From the NCBI RefSeq assembly GCF_009372235.1, contig NZ_ML762920.1, positions 341,298-405,297 on the forward strand: DNA of 64,000 bases, read 5' to 3'. The notes beneath the pieces are model-generated. The model saw only the letters and a program-made list of their open reading frames with translations. It made no database searches and was not told the origin of the DNA. The stretch is from Dickeya oryzae (lineage in GTDB: Bacteria > Pseudomonadota > Gammaproteobacteria > Enterobacterales > Enterobacteriaceae). Position numbers and translations under genes: made by a program. Shown here in pieces: positions 42,472-50,873 of the stretch (position 1 is the first letter of the stretch; the number at the start of each line of letters is the position of its first letter).

Positions 42472-44850
42472 TTAGCGTTTTTCAGCCAGGCTCAGCCAGG
42501 TCTGCACCACGGTATCCGGGTTCAGCGACAGGCTATCAATACCTTCATCCATCAGCCAGGCCGCGAAATCTTCATGGTCAGACGGCCCCTGACCACAGAT
42601 TCCAACGTATTTGCCTTGTTTTTTCGCAGCACGGATCGCCATTGCCAGCAACGCCTTCACCGCGTCATTGCGTTCGTCAAACAACTCGGAGACGACACCG
42701 GAGTCGCGGTCCAGCCCCAACGTAAGCTGGGTCATGTCGTTCGAGCCGATAGAGAAACCATCAAAGTGTTTCAGGAACTCATCCGCCAACAAAGCGTTAG
42801 ACGGGATTTCACACATCATGATGATTTTCAGGCCATTCTCGCCACGTTTCAGCCCTTGATTCGCCAGTTCCGCCACCACGGCCTCCGCTTGCGCCACGGT
42901 GCGTACAAACGGAATCATTACTTCGACATTGGTCAGCCCCATGCCGTTGCGGACCCGTTTCACCGCTTCACATTCCAGCGCAAAGCAGGCACGGAAATTC
43001 GGCGAGACATAACGACCTGCGCCACGGAAGCCCAGCATCGGGTTTTCTTCTTCCGGTTCGTAGCGAGTACCGCCCAGCAGGTTGGCATACTCATTGGATT
43101 TGAAATCAGACAAACGCACGATCACGCGCTTCGGCCAGAACGCTGACGCCAGCGTCGCGATACCCTCTTTCAGACGTTCGATATAGAATTCTACCGGATC
43201 GTCATACCCCTGCATCAGGGTACGGATTTCACGCTGCAATTCCGGCGTTTGCTGCTCAAACTCCAGCAACGCACGCGGGTGAACCCCAATCATCCTGTTG
43301 ATGATGAACTCGAGGCGCGCCAACCCAACCCCTTCATTTGGCAGGCAGGCGAAGTCGAATGCCCGGTCCGGGTTACCGACGTTCATCATGATTTTCAGCG
43401 GTAGCGACGGCATGGCGTCCACCTGCGAGCTTTTCACGGTGAAGTCCAGCAAATCCTGATAGACATAGCCGGTATCGCCTTCAGCACAGGACACGGTGAC
43501 TTTCTGGCCGTTCTGCAAACGCTCCGTGGCATCGCCGCATCCCACTACCGCAGGAATACCCAGTTCACGGGCGATAATCGCCGCATGGCAGGTACGCCCG
43601 CCACGGTTGGTGACGATAGCCGCCGCTTTTTTCATGATCGGTTCCCAGTCAGGGTCGGTCATGTCAGTCACCAGCACATCACCCGCATTCACTCGATGCA
43701 TTTCACTGATGTCATGGACGATTTTCACTTCACCGGCACCGATGCGATGACCGATAGCACGGCCTTCCACCAACACCTTGCCGCCCGCGGGCAGATGATA
43801 ACGCTCCATCACCTGACCGTTGGAGCGTACCGTTTCCGGTCGTGCCTGCACGATGTAAAGCTTGCCGGTGTGACCATCTTTGGCCCACTCGATATCCATC
43901 GGGCGGCCATAGTGTTTTTCGATCAACAGCGCCTGATGCGCCAGCGCCTGCACTTCGTCATCACTCAGACAAAACCGGGTACGCTGTGCTTCTTCCACGT
44001 CTTCCACCCGCACCTGTTTGCCGTGCTCTTGCGTTGCGGCATACACCATACGAATTTTCTTCGAGCCCATATTGCGGCGCACAATCGACGGTTTGCCGCT
44101 CAGCAGCGTCGGTTTATGCACATAAAACTCATCCGGGTTCACCGCCCCCTGCACCACCATTTCACCCAGGCCCCAGGCAGCGGTAATAAATACCACCTGA
44201 TCGAAACCCGATTCGGTATCCAGCGTAAACATAACGCCCGAAGCCGCCAGATCCGAACGCACCATGCGCTGTACCCCGGCAGATAACGCCACGCCACGGT
44301 GATCATAGCCCTGATGCACACGATAAGAGATGGCGCGGTCGTTAAACAGTGAGGCAAACACATGCTTCACCGCCACCATCACGGCGTCTATGCCCTGTAC
44401 GTTAAGAAAGGTTTCCTGCTGACCCGCGAAGGACGCATCCGGCATGTCTTCCGCCGTTGCCGACGAGCGCACCGCAAAGGATGCGTCCGGTTCGCCATCC
44501 GCCAGTTGCTGATAGGCGCTACGGATAGCCTGCTCCAGCTCCGGCTGGAATGGCGTATCAATAATCCACTGACGAATCTGTGCACCGGCTTTAGCCAACT
44601 GGCTGACGTCGTCGGCATCGGTGCGATCCAACAGCTCATAGATACGCTGATTGATACCGCTTTGGTTAAGAAAGTCATTAAACGCCTGGGCGGTGGTCGC
44701 AAAACCATTCGGAACCGACACCCCAAGTTCCGACAGATTCGTGATCATTTCCCCCAGCGAGGCATTTTTGCCTCCCACCCGCTCAACGTCGTGCATACCA
44801 AGCTGGTTATACCACAGGACATTACGCATATCAGGGCCGTTGTTAGACAT
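42472..44850 (-). CDS. ppsA: Phosphoenolpyruvate synthase
   Basis: PpsA converts pyruvate and ATP to PEP, AMP and phosphate in gluconeogenesis. It has 792 residues, as in E. coli. The N-terminal ATP-grasp domain ([37 protein letters not shown]), the phosphohistidine domain with [23 protein letters not shown] near residue 420 and the PEP-binding barrel with [17 protein letters not shown] and GQGPSDH are complete. ATG 44850 gives the E. coli start MSNNG; seven upstream codons are open. It is divergent from its regulator ppsR. Confidence 0.98.
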   Translation of the reverse strand: MSNNGPDMRNVLWYNQLGMHDVERVGGKNASLGEMITNLSELGVSVPNGFATTAQAFNDFLNQSGINQRIYELLDRTDADDVSQLAKAGAQIRQWIIDTPFQPELEQAIRSAYQQLADGEPDASFAVRSSATAEDMPDASFAGQQETFLNVQGIDAVMVAVKHVFASLFNDRAISYRVHQGYDHRGVALSAGVQRMVRSDLAASGVMFTLDTESGFDQVVFITAAWGLGEMVVQGAVNPDEFYVHKPTLLSGKPSIVRRNMGSKKIRMVYAATQEHGKQVRVEDVEEAQRTRFCLSDDEVQALAHQALLIEKHYGRPMDIEWAKDGHTGKLYIVQARPETVRSNGQVMERYHLPAGGKVLVEGRAIGHRIGAGEVKIVHDISEMHRVNAGDVLVTDMTDPDWEPIMKKAAAIVTNRGGRTCHAAIIARELGIPAVVGCGDATERLQNGQKVTVSCAEGDTGYVYQDLLDFTVKSSQVDAMPSLPLKIMMNVGNPDRAFDFACLPNEGVGLARLEFIINRMIGVHPRALLEFEQQTPELQREIRTLMQGYDDPVEFYIERLKEGIATLASAFWPKRVIVRLSDFKSNEYANLLGGTRYEPEEENPMLGFRGAGRYVSPNFRACFALECEAVKRVRNGMGLTNVEVMIPFVRTVAQAEAVVAELANQGLKRGENGLKIIMMCEIPSNALLADEFLKHFDGFSIGSNDMTQLTLGLDRDSGVVSELFDERNDAVKALLAMAIRAAKKQGKYVGICGQGPSDHEDFAAWLMDEGIDSLSLNPDTVVQTWLSLAEKR

Positions 44851-44953
44851 CGAAAATAATCCTTTTTGCATACAATTAGGGTGTGAAATATTTCGCCGTG
44901 AATGAGTTTCGGCTTTATCAGCGTAGCACAGGGTTTTAAAAAGGACGGAAAGG

Positions 44954-44965
44954 TGAATCGATCAA
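44954..44965 (-). promoter_or_regulatory. Cra-type operator upstream of ppsA
   Basis: TGAATCGATCAA fits the Cra consensus TGAATCGNTTNA closely and lies 104 bp upstream of the ppsA start codon. Cra activates ppsA in E. coli. A second palindrome TGAAAC-GCC-GTTTCA (45061-45075) resembles a Cra site but has three extra central bases. Confidence 0.55.
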
Positions 44966-45151
44966 CCAAGTGAAAAAAAAAGGAATTCGCGGATTGAGAT
45001 TGCTAAAAGTCAGAAAAATCCCAATATTGTGAAATAATATCATCGTAATCATGCGGATAATGAAACGCCGTTTCAACAAAAAAGTCAGGAAACACCTGAT
45101 TTTCGGCACAAAAGTCTTATGATAGCCAGCGAGGGCATTTAAGGAGTCAGT

Positions 45152-45973
45152 ATGGAAAGAAGCGTATTTTATGTATCCGACGGCACGGCCATTACCGCAG
45201 AAGTGTTAGGCCATGCGGTCATGTCCCAGTTTCCGGTCGGTACCACCAGCTACACCTTGCCGTTTGTCGATAATGAAACCCGGGCTACTGCCGTTCGCGA
45301 TCAGATTAATAGCTTATACCATCAAAACGGCGTGCGCCCACTGGTATTCTACTCCATTGTCACGCCCGCTATCCGCGACATCATCGTCGGCAGTGAAGGA
45401 TTTTGTCAGGATATCGTGCAAGCACTGGTCGCACCGCTACAGCAGGAGTTGGGGGTTTCACCAACGCCGGTCGCCAATCGCACCCACGGATTAACCGCCA
45501 ACAACCTGATCAAGTATGACGCCCGCATCGCCGCCATCGACTATACGCTGGCGCATGATGATGGTATTTCATTGCGAAATCTCGATCAGGCACAGGTGAT
45601 CCTGCTGGGGGTGTCCCGTTGCGGCAAAACCCCCACCAGCCTTTATCTGGCGATGCAATTTGGCATTCGCGCCGCCAACTATCCTTTCACCGCCGATGAC
45701 ATGGACAACCTGTTATTGCCAGACGCGCTCAAGCCTTATCAGCAAAAGCTGTTCGGGTTAACCATTGATGCCGAGCGCCTCACCGCCATTCGTGAAGAAC
45801 GACGCGGCAACAGCCGGTACGCGTCCCTACGGCAATGCCGTATGGAGCTGAGCGAAGTGGAATCGTTATTCCGTCGTCACCAAATTCGCTACATCAACAC
45901 CACCAATTACTCGGTAGAAGAGATATCAGCCAGAATTATTGACCTGATGGGAATAAATAGACGTATGTATTAA
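45152..45973 (+). CDS. ppsR: PEP synthase regulatory protein PpsR
   Basis: PpsR is a bifunctional ADP-dependent kinase and Pi-dependent pyrophosphorylase that inactivates and reactivates PEP synthase by threonine phosphorylation (YdiA, DUF299). It has 273 residues (277 in E. coli). The N-terminal [24 protein letters not shown] and the P-loop GVSRCGKT (153-160) are typical. AAGGAG precedes the ATG. It is divergent from ppsA; the aroH remnant follows, as intact aroH does in E. coli. Confidence 0.96.
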   Translation: MERSVFYVSDGTAITAEVLGHAVMSQFPVGTTSYTLPFVDNETRATAVRDQINSLYHQNGVRPLVFYSIVTPAIRDIIVGSEGFCQDIVQALVAPLQQELGVSPTPVANRTHGLTANNLIKYDARIAAIDYTLAHDDGISLRNLDQAQVILLGVSRCGKTPTSLYLAMQFGIRAANYPFTADDMDNLLLPDALKPYQQKLFGLTIDAERLTAIREERRGNSRYASLRQCRMELSEVESLFRRHQIRYINTTNYSVEEISARIIDLMGINRRMY

Positions 45974-46050
45974 CTACTTTCATTCATCGGAGTCGCACGC
46001 CTCCAATGATAAACTACCCCCATTGTGGCTATGTAGCACGCAGGTATATC

Positions 46051-46068
46051 GGTGGCCCTTCGGCCACC
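46051..46068 (+). terminator. Hairpin between ppsR and the aroH remnant
   Basis: GGTGGCC and GGCCACC form a 7-bp stem around CTTC. No U-run follows, so it is only a possible ppsR 3'-end structure. Confidence 0.45.
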
Positions 46069-46148
46069 TCACTGCGAGTAGAGCAGGCTGACCAGAAATG
46101 ACAAAGTAGCCTGATAAGACAGATTTAACTCACACTCAGAGATTATCC

Positions 46149-46636
46149 ATGCAACCCACTGATGAGCTGCGCAGTGAGCGACTAGCCAGTCTGATGACGC
46201 CGCATGAACTATTGACCGAGCTTCCGCTCACACCGGATATCGCCGACACCGTCATCGCCTCACGCGCACACATAGAACGTATCTTTCCGGGCAAGACTGC
46301 CGTTTGCTGGTGATCATTGGCCCATGTTCCATTCACCATATTGATAGCGCCAAAGACTACGCCCAACGCCTGGCTACATTACGGATGCGATACCAGCACC
46401 GGCTGGAAATCGTCATGCGGACCTACTTCTAAAAACCACGCACCGTGGTGGGCTGGAAAGGGCTGATAGCTGATCCACAGCTTAACGGCAGCTTCCTGAT
46501 CAATGAAGGATTGATGCGGGCACGCCAGTTGCTGCTGGATATCAACGCGCTCAGGCTGCCAACCGCCACCGAGTTTCTGGATATCGTCACCGGGCAGTAC
46601 ATTGCCGATACCATCAGTTGGGGAGCCATCGGCGCA
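46149..46636 (+). pseudogene. aroH: aroH remnant (Trp-sensitive DAHP synthase), broken
   Basis: The first 50 codons read [20 protein letters not shown] onward and match the N-terminus of AroH. A one-base frameshift near 46300 causes a stop at 46311. In the next frame [20 protein letters not shown] and LEIVMRTYF continue, then TAA (46430-46432) stands where E. coli has the Glu codon of [15 protein letters not shown]. The match resumes ([38 protein letters not shown]) and ends at 46636, after about 160 of roughly 350 residues. The rest of the gene is missing, and the rmf terminator begins 25 bp later. It cannot encode an active enzyme. Other DAHP synthases (AroF/AroG) would have to supply the pathway. 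Confidence 0.93.
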
Positions 46637-46660
46637 CTGTATTACCCACACCTTAAAACG

Positions 46661-46686
46661 AAAACCTCCGCCGCGGCGGAGGTTTT
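46661..46686. terminator. rmf terminator (bidirectional)
   Basis: A perfect 26-nt palindrome (AAAACCTCCGCCG and its complement) is followed by T-rich sequence on both strands. It ends rmf on - and would also stop readthrough from the aroH remnant on +. Confidence 0.9.
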
Positions 46687-46710
46687 CCCTTTTCGATTGA
46701 CAAGGCGTGA

Positions 46711-46878
46711 TCAGGCCATCACTGCCCTGTCCTCCATGGCTTCTCGCCAGCCTCCCAACCAGTTAGACCGGGCATCGATAGATTGATAAGGACAGAGCTC
46801 CTTGGACCGGCCAATGATACCAGCCTGGTAGCCCCGTGAATGCGCCCGTGCCAGACGATCTCTTTTCTGTCTCTTCAT
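46711..46878 (-). CDS. rmf: Ribosome modulation factor
   Basis: Rmf is a small basic protein that dimerises 70S ribosomes to inactive 100S particles in stationary phase. It is a 55-codon ORF from ATG 46878 to TGA 46711. The product begins [20 protein letters not shown] and contains [10 protein letters not shown] and [17 protein letters not shown], closely matching the 55-residue E. coli RMF. It lies downstream of pqiC as in E. coli, but fabA, the normal neighbour on the other side, is absent and replaced by the aroH remnant. Confidence 0.96.
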   Translation of the reverse strand: MKRQKRDRLARAHSRGYQAGIIGRSKELCPYQSIDARSNWLGGWREAMEDRAVMA

Positions 46879-47069
46879 GCCTTGTTTCCCTCATTTCGAC
46901 TCTGGTGGAAAGAAAACAGTGGTCGTTTTTCATGCAACCACACTCTATGAATAGCCATTTGGGAGACGAAGATCAAGGCGCAAAATTCACGTCATTGTCA
47001 TATTTGTGAACCAGAATGAAGAATTTTCCGTAGAATAAAACCACATTTCGCGCTAACCGGCTGAGACAA
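46879..47069. other. rmf promoter region, no gene seen
   Basis: About 190 bp between the pqiC terminator and rmf should hold the growth-phase-controlled rmf promoter. I see no clear hexamer pair to name. Confidence 0.4.
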
Positions 47070-47119
47070 AAACAAAACCCCTGAAACCCGATCATGCTCA
47101 CAAAAACGGGATTCAGAGG
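47070..47119 (-). terminator. pqiC terminator
   Basis: On the minus strand, CCTCTGAATCCCG pairs with CGGGTTTCAGGGG (one internal mismatch and one wobble), followed by TTTTGTTTTTG. It separates the pqi operon from rmf. Confidence 0.85.
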
Positions 47120-47179
47120 TATTTGCTATAACTCAATCTCTCTCGGTATAAGACATCCGAGTTTCACGTCAGATAAGTC

Positions 47180-47758
47180 TCAATTCCCGGCTAATAGCCG
47201 CTGACTAATCTGCTCCGCTACCTGCTGCCAGCCTTTGCCAAGCGCGGCAACCAGTGCGTCATAACCATCTTCGGTTTGTGACACCTCAAGACTAAACGGC
47301 TGGGTCACGATACGCTTGTTGCTGCGCAGCACCCAATCCCCCTGGATAACCGCTTTACCGTCAAAGCGCCCCTGAAACGCAGTCACATTGATTTGTAAAC
47401 TGGACGCCGCCGCGCTGGCAACACCGTTAGTCACCACATTCCACTCCGGCAGACGAGTGCGTAACGACGATGCCAACGCCTGCTGTAGTTGCTGATCCAG
47501 CGGGCTGGCCCACAGATTATTGGTGGCGATGGTATAACGCACTGCTGAGGTCTGGAACACGATGCCGTTTCCAGCCAGTGAATCGCTCAGGACAACAGGC
47601 GCTACCCACAACTGGCGACTGTCGGCTGGCGTCACCGACAGGCTGGCTGTCCCCTGCGTTGTCCCCTGCGTCGTAGCAGGCAGTTGATAATAGACTTTCT
47701 GTGGGCTGCTACAGGCAGCCAGCAACAACACCAGCCACAACGGCCATTTCTTTATCAT
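47180..47758 (-). CDS. pqiC: PqiC outer-membrane lipoprotein (YmbA)
   Basis: PqiC is the lipoprotein partner of the PqiAB lipid-transport system and docks PqiB at the outer membrane. It has 192 residues. The signal peptide ends in the lipobox LAAC (MIKKWPLWLVLLLAACSS), and the DUF330 domain follows with LWVAPVVLSDSLAGNGIVFQTSAVRYTIATNNLWASPLDQQL. The start codon overlaps the pqiB stop codon (ATGA), so translation is coupled. Confidence 0.94.
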   Translation of the reverse strand: MIKKWPLWLVLLLAACSSPQKVYYQLPATTQGTTQGTASLSVTPADSRQLWVAPVVLSDSLAGNGIVFQTSAVRYTIATNNLWASPLDQQLQQALASSLRTRLPEWNVVTNGVASAAASSLQINVTAFQGRFDGKAVIQGDWVLRSNKRIVTQPFSLEVSQTEDGYDALVAALGKGWQQVAEQISQRLLAGN

Positions 47759-49401
47759 GGTTTCGCCTTCTTCGGTTGTGGATCACGGGCAGCCGGTGCC
47801 TCGAAAATCAGCGCGTTACTCTTGTCATTCAGGGTACGCAGCAGCGGCTGCAACTCACGCAACGTCTGATCGAGGCGTTGCATATCGACCACCATGCGGT
47901 TGTAGGCCGGTGAGCCGGGCTGTACTCCCTGCAGGCTACTGTTCAGCTCACGCAAGGTGCGTTGCATATCCGCGGGCAACTGCTGCATCGCATCGCTACT
48001 GGTCAGTTTATTGAGTGACGCCAGCGTTTTCTGCAACTCACGCAGGGTGGACTGACTCTCTGTCAGGGTTTTCGTTGCCTGTTCCACCATCGGATTGAGT
48101 GGCAGGCCATTGATCTTATCCAACACCGACATCAGCTTTTGCTGAATCTGCGTCAGGCCGCCATTCACCGTCGGCAGCACCGGATAACCATCTACTTGCG
48201 TCAGCGACGTCATCCGGCCTTTCTGTGGCGGGTAAAAATCCAGATCCACATACAACGCACCGGTCAACAAATTGGCGGTCTTCATCGATGCCCGCATCCC
48301 CGAATCGGCACCTTTGCTTAACTCTCGTTCCAGGTTGATCTGGCCACGTAACCCCGGCTTGAGCCGCCCTGGTTCGATGCGTACCAGGACCGGAATGCGA
48401 TAATCGCTATCAAAACGCTGCGACATGTTTTTAGGGAAGAACGGCACTTCGGTCACGGTCCCCAGGCGGATGCCACGAAACTCGACCGGTGCCCCCGCCT
48501 GCAAGCCACGAACCGACTCGTCGAAAAACAGCAAATACTCTTTGTATTCGGTGTAAAGCGAATCCTGAATACTGTTCTGATTATCAAACAGTTGGTATTG
48601 ATCACGCTCATGCGCCGGGCTACCGATGTCCCAACCGGTAGGCACATCAAAACTGACGCCGCCGCTTAGCAGCGTACTCAGCGATCCCATCTCCACCCGC
48701 ATTCCCTGTGCCGACAGATTGAGCGCCACGCCGCTGTCTTTCCAGAAACGGACATTCGATGTCACCAGTTGGTCATAAGGTGAGGCGACAAACAGTTGAT
48801 ACTGTATTTTTCTGGCGGCGGGATCAAAATGGCTGGTTTCTACCGAGCCCACCCGATAGCCACGAAACAGCACTGGATCGCCCGCGCTCAACTGCCCGGA
48901 CTGTATACTGTTGAGAATAATACGGATCCCTTTCGCGTCAGGTGACGCCAGCGGTGGTGAATCCAGTAGTTTGAACGAACGGCTGTCTTCCTTGCTGGAG
49001 CCTGGCTGAAGTTGGATGAACGCGCCGGACAGCAACGTCCCCAACCCGGAAACGCCCTCACGGCCTATCTGTGGCTTGACGACCCAAAACGCCGAATCCT
49101 TGCTCAGCAGTTTATCCATGCCGTCGTTTAACCGTGCCTTGATCTCCACCTGGTGCAAGTCTTCGCTGAGCCTCACCCCTTCCACCACGCCCACGTTTAC
49201 GCTACGGCTTTTAATCGCCGTTTTTCCCGGCTCGATTCCATCCGCATTACTGGTGGTCAGCGTAATCTCCGGCCCCTGATGACTCACGTGATAAAACAGA
49301 ATCCAGGCGCCAATCAGCACGGTCACAATCGGTACTATCCATACCGGCGACCAGCGTTTGATAGTCTCTATCTGCGCCATACCTTGGTTAGTGTTCGTCA
49401 A
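47755..49401 (-). CDS. pqiB: PqiB MCE-domain lipid-transport protein
   Basis: PqiB is an inner-membrane-anchored MCE protein that forms a needle-like tunnel across the periplasm for lipid traffic. One N-terminal transmembrane helix (about 20-40) is followed by three MCE domains (starting near ADGIEPGKTAIKSRSVNVG, GQLSAGDPVLFRGYRVGSVE and GLQAGAPVEFRGIRLGTVTE) and a long helical C-terminus. I chose a TTG start at 49401: it has GGAGAGGAG at 7 nt, overlaps the pqiA stop codon and gives 548 residues (546 in E. coli). The ATG at 49380 has no properly spaced Shine-Dalgarno sequence. Confidence 0.93.
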   Translation of the reverse strand: MTNTNQGMAQIETIKRWSPVWIVPIVTVLIGAWILFYHVSHQGPEITLTTSNADGIEPGKTAIKSRSVNVGVVEGVRLSEDLHQVEIKARLNDGMDKLLSKDSAFWVVKPQIGREGVSGLGTLLSGAFIQLQPGSSKEDSRSFKLLDSPPLASPDAKGIRIILNSIQSGQLSAGDPVLFRGYRVGSVETSHFDPAARKIQYQLFVASPYDQLVTSNVRFWKDSGVALNLSAQGMRVEMGSLSTLLSGGVSFDVPTGWDIGSPAHERDQYQLFDNQNSIQDSLYTEYKEYLLFFDESVRGLQAGAPVEFRGIRLGTVTEVPFFPKNMSQRFDSDYRIPVLVRIEPGRLKPGLRGQINLERELSKGADSGMRASMKTANLLTGALYVDLDFYPPQKGRMTSLTQVDGYPVLPTVNGGLTQIQQKLMSVLDKINGLPLNPMVEQATKTLTESQSTLRELQKTLASLNKLTSSDAMQQLPADMQRTLRELNSSLQGVQPGSPAYNRMVVDMQRLDQTLRELQPLLRTLNDKSNALIFEAPAARDPQPKKAKP

Positions 49402-50656
49402 CAGAATGCTCCTCTCCTTGCACGTGATGCCTATCCCACAACAGGCGGGGATCAAAGGCCATTGCGGCAATCATGGTCAGAATGACCACGGTGGCAAACA
49501 ACACCGCGCCGATGGCCGGATAAATGCTCATCAGTCGGCCCATACGCACCATCGCCGACAGTACGGCGATAACAAAAACATCGATCATGGACCAACGCCC
49601 CACAAACTCCACAACCTCATACACCCGGTGCAGACGTTCGGTATCATGACGACGCGCGCCGTGCGCACACCAGCACAACCACCCCATCGCCAGCATTTTA
49701 AGCGTGGGTACCATGATACTGGCGACAAAAATCACCAACGCGACCGGCCACGACCCGGAGTCCCACAGCAGGATAACCCCGGACATGATGGTCGAGGTGA
49801 CGTTATGCCCCAGGGCTTCAGTCACCATAATCGGCATCAGGTTGGCAGGGACATACAGCAATACCGACGTGAACAGCAGCGCCAACGTCCACTGCAAACT
49901 ATGACGCCGCCGCACATGACCATGGGTATGGCAGCGTGGGCAACGCACGACCCCGGCAGGCAAAATGGCACTGCAACAGTGACAGGAACGCACCCCTTGC
50001 GCTTGTCCAACCCGCCCGACCTCCAGCCCGGCTGGCATCAGCGGCGGTGGTGCGACGTCATCCCACAACCAGCGACGATCCAGACTCTGAAAAGCCAACA
50101 GTTGCAACAGACAGAAAACGATATACGGAATAAAACTGGCACCGATGCCAATATCGCCGTATGACATCAGTTTGACGAAGCTGACCAGCACGCCAGCCAG
50201 GAAGATTTCCGCCATGCCCCAGCTTTTTAACTGGAACAGCAGGCGGGTAAACAGACGCCGCACCCCATCAGGCAACGGTGCACGCAGACACAGTAACAGG
50301 ATCACCGTCATCGAGCAGGCGGGAACCAACTGGGCAAACAGCAGAAAAAGCGTCGCCATGCTGGCGTAGTTTTCCGCCACCATTACCTGGGGAATTTCCA
50401 GTAAGGTGATTTCACTGCGAATACCGGCCACGCTCATCGAAACGAAAGGAAACAGCATGGACAGCAGCAACATCATCAGTGCGCTAAACGCGAAACTGGC
50501 CGGACGCCAGCGCGGCTCGCGCTGACGGCTGGACAACGCGGTTTTACAACGCGGGCACACCGCCCGCTGCCCATCCTGTAATGTCGGCAGTTCTACCAGC
50601 AGATCACAATGCGGACACAGCATATGCTGGTCATAGTGGTGGTGATGCTCACCCAT
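49388..50656 (-). CDS. pqiA: PqiA inner-membrane protein
   Basis: PqiA is the multi-pass inner-membrane component of the Pqi lipid-transport system, paraquat-inducible through SoxRS in E. coli. It has 422 residues (417 in E. coli). Two homologous halves are each preceded by a rubredoxin-like zinc ribbon (CPHC..CPRC near 14-37 and CHCC..CPRC near 220-240) and each have four hydrophobic helices. The ORF is open 41 codons upstream; ATG 50656 with AGGAGG gives the family start MGEHHH. It is the first gene of pqiABC. Confidence 0.94.
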   Translation of the reverse strand: MGEHHHHYDQHMLCPHCDLLVELPTLQDGQRAVCPRCKTALSSRQREPRWRPASFAFSALMMLLLSMLFPFVSMSVAGIRSEITLLEIPQVMVAENYASMATLFLLFAQLVPACSMTVILLLCLRAPLPDGVRRLFTRLLFQLKSWGMAEIFLAGVLVSFVKLMSYGDIGIGASFIPYIVFCLLQLLAFQSLDRRWLWDDVAPPPLMPAGLEVGRVGQAQGVRSCHCCSAILPAGVVRCPRCHTHGHVRRRHSLQWTLALLFTSVLLYVPANLMPIMVTEALGHNVTSTIMSGVILLWDSGSWPVALVIFVASIMVPTLKMLAMGWLCWCAHGARRHDTERLHRVYEVVEFVGRWSMIDVFVIAVLSAMVRMGRLMSIYPAIGAVLFATVVILTMIAAMAFDPRLLWDRHHVQGEEHSVDEH

Positions 50657-50767
50657 TCGCCGCCTCCTGTGGCCTGGCTGATAACGACAATCGCTCATAC
50701 TGCCGCACCGGCATGACCGGGGTGTTAACGCGATGGAGGCGCTCGCCTTAACACTCCGGCTATTGCC

Positions 50768-50839
50768 GTTAAAAAACATTACCGCTAAAAAAACATTAAC
50801 TGTTAGAAAACATCCGCGAACTGTTAAAAAACATCCGCG
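50768..50839. repeat. Degenerate ~20-bp repeats between uup and pqiA
   Basis: GTTAgAAAACATCCGCG (50802 on) and GTTAAAAAACATCCGCG (50823 on) are near-identical copies 21 bp apart. A more degenerate copy, GTTAAAAAACATTACCGC, lies at 50768. They are in the gap upstream of pqiA where its promoter is expected. Confidence 0.65.
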
Positions 50840-50873
50840 TTAAAAATGACGCACAGCGGCACAACGCCACGCT

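Noticed and set aside
42334-43146. 270-codon ORF on + over rprA terminator and ppsA
   Set aside because: It is antisense to ppsA and its start is inside the RprA terminator region; the His/Arg/Gln-rich product is typical of a shadow ORF.
43585-44286. 233-codon ORF on + inside ppsA
   Set aside because: It is antisense to the conserved PEP synthase domains.
45061-45075. Second Cra-like palindrome between ppsA and ppsR
   Set aside because: The half-sites TGAAAC/GTTTCA are separated by 3 bases, unlike the contiguous Cra consensus; it is noted but not listed as an operator.
46445-46786. 113-codon ORF on +
   Set aside because: It is the third segment of the broken aroH reading on through the rmf terminator and antisense to rmf, so it is not a gene of its own.
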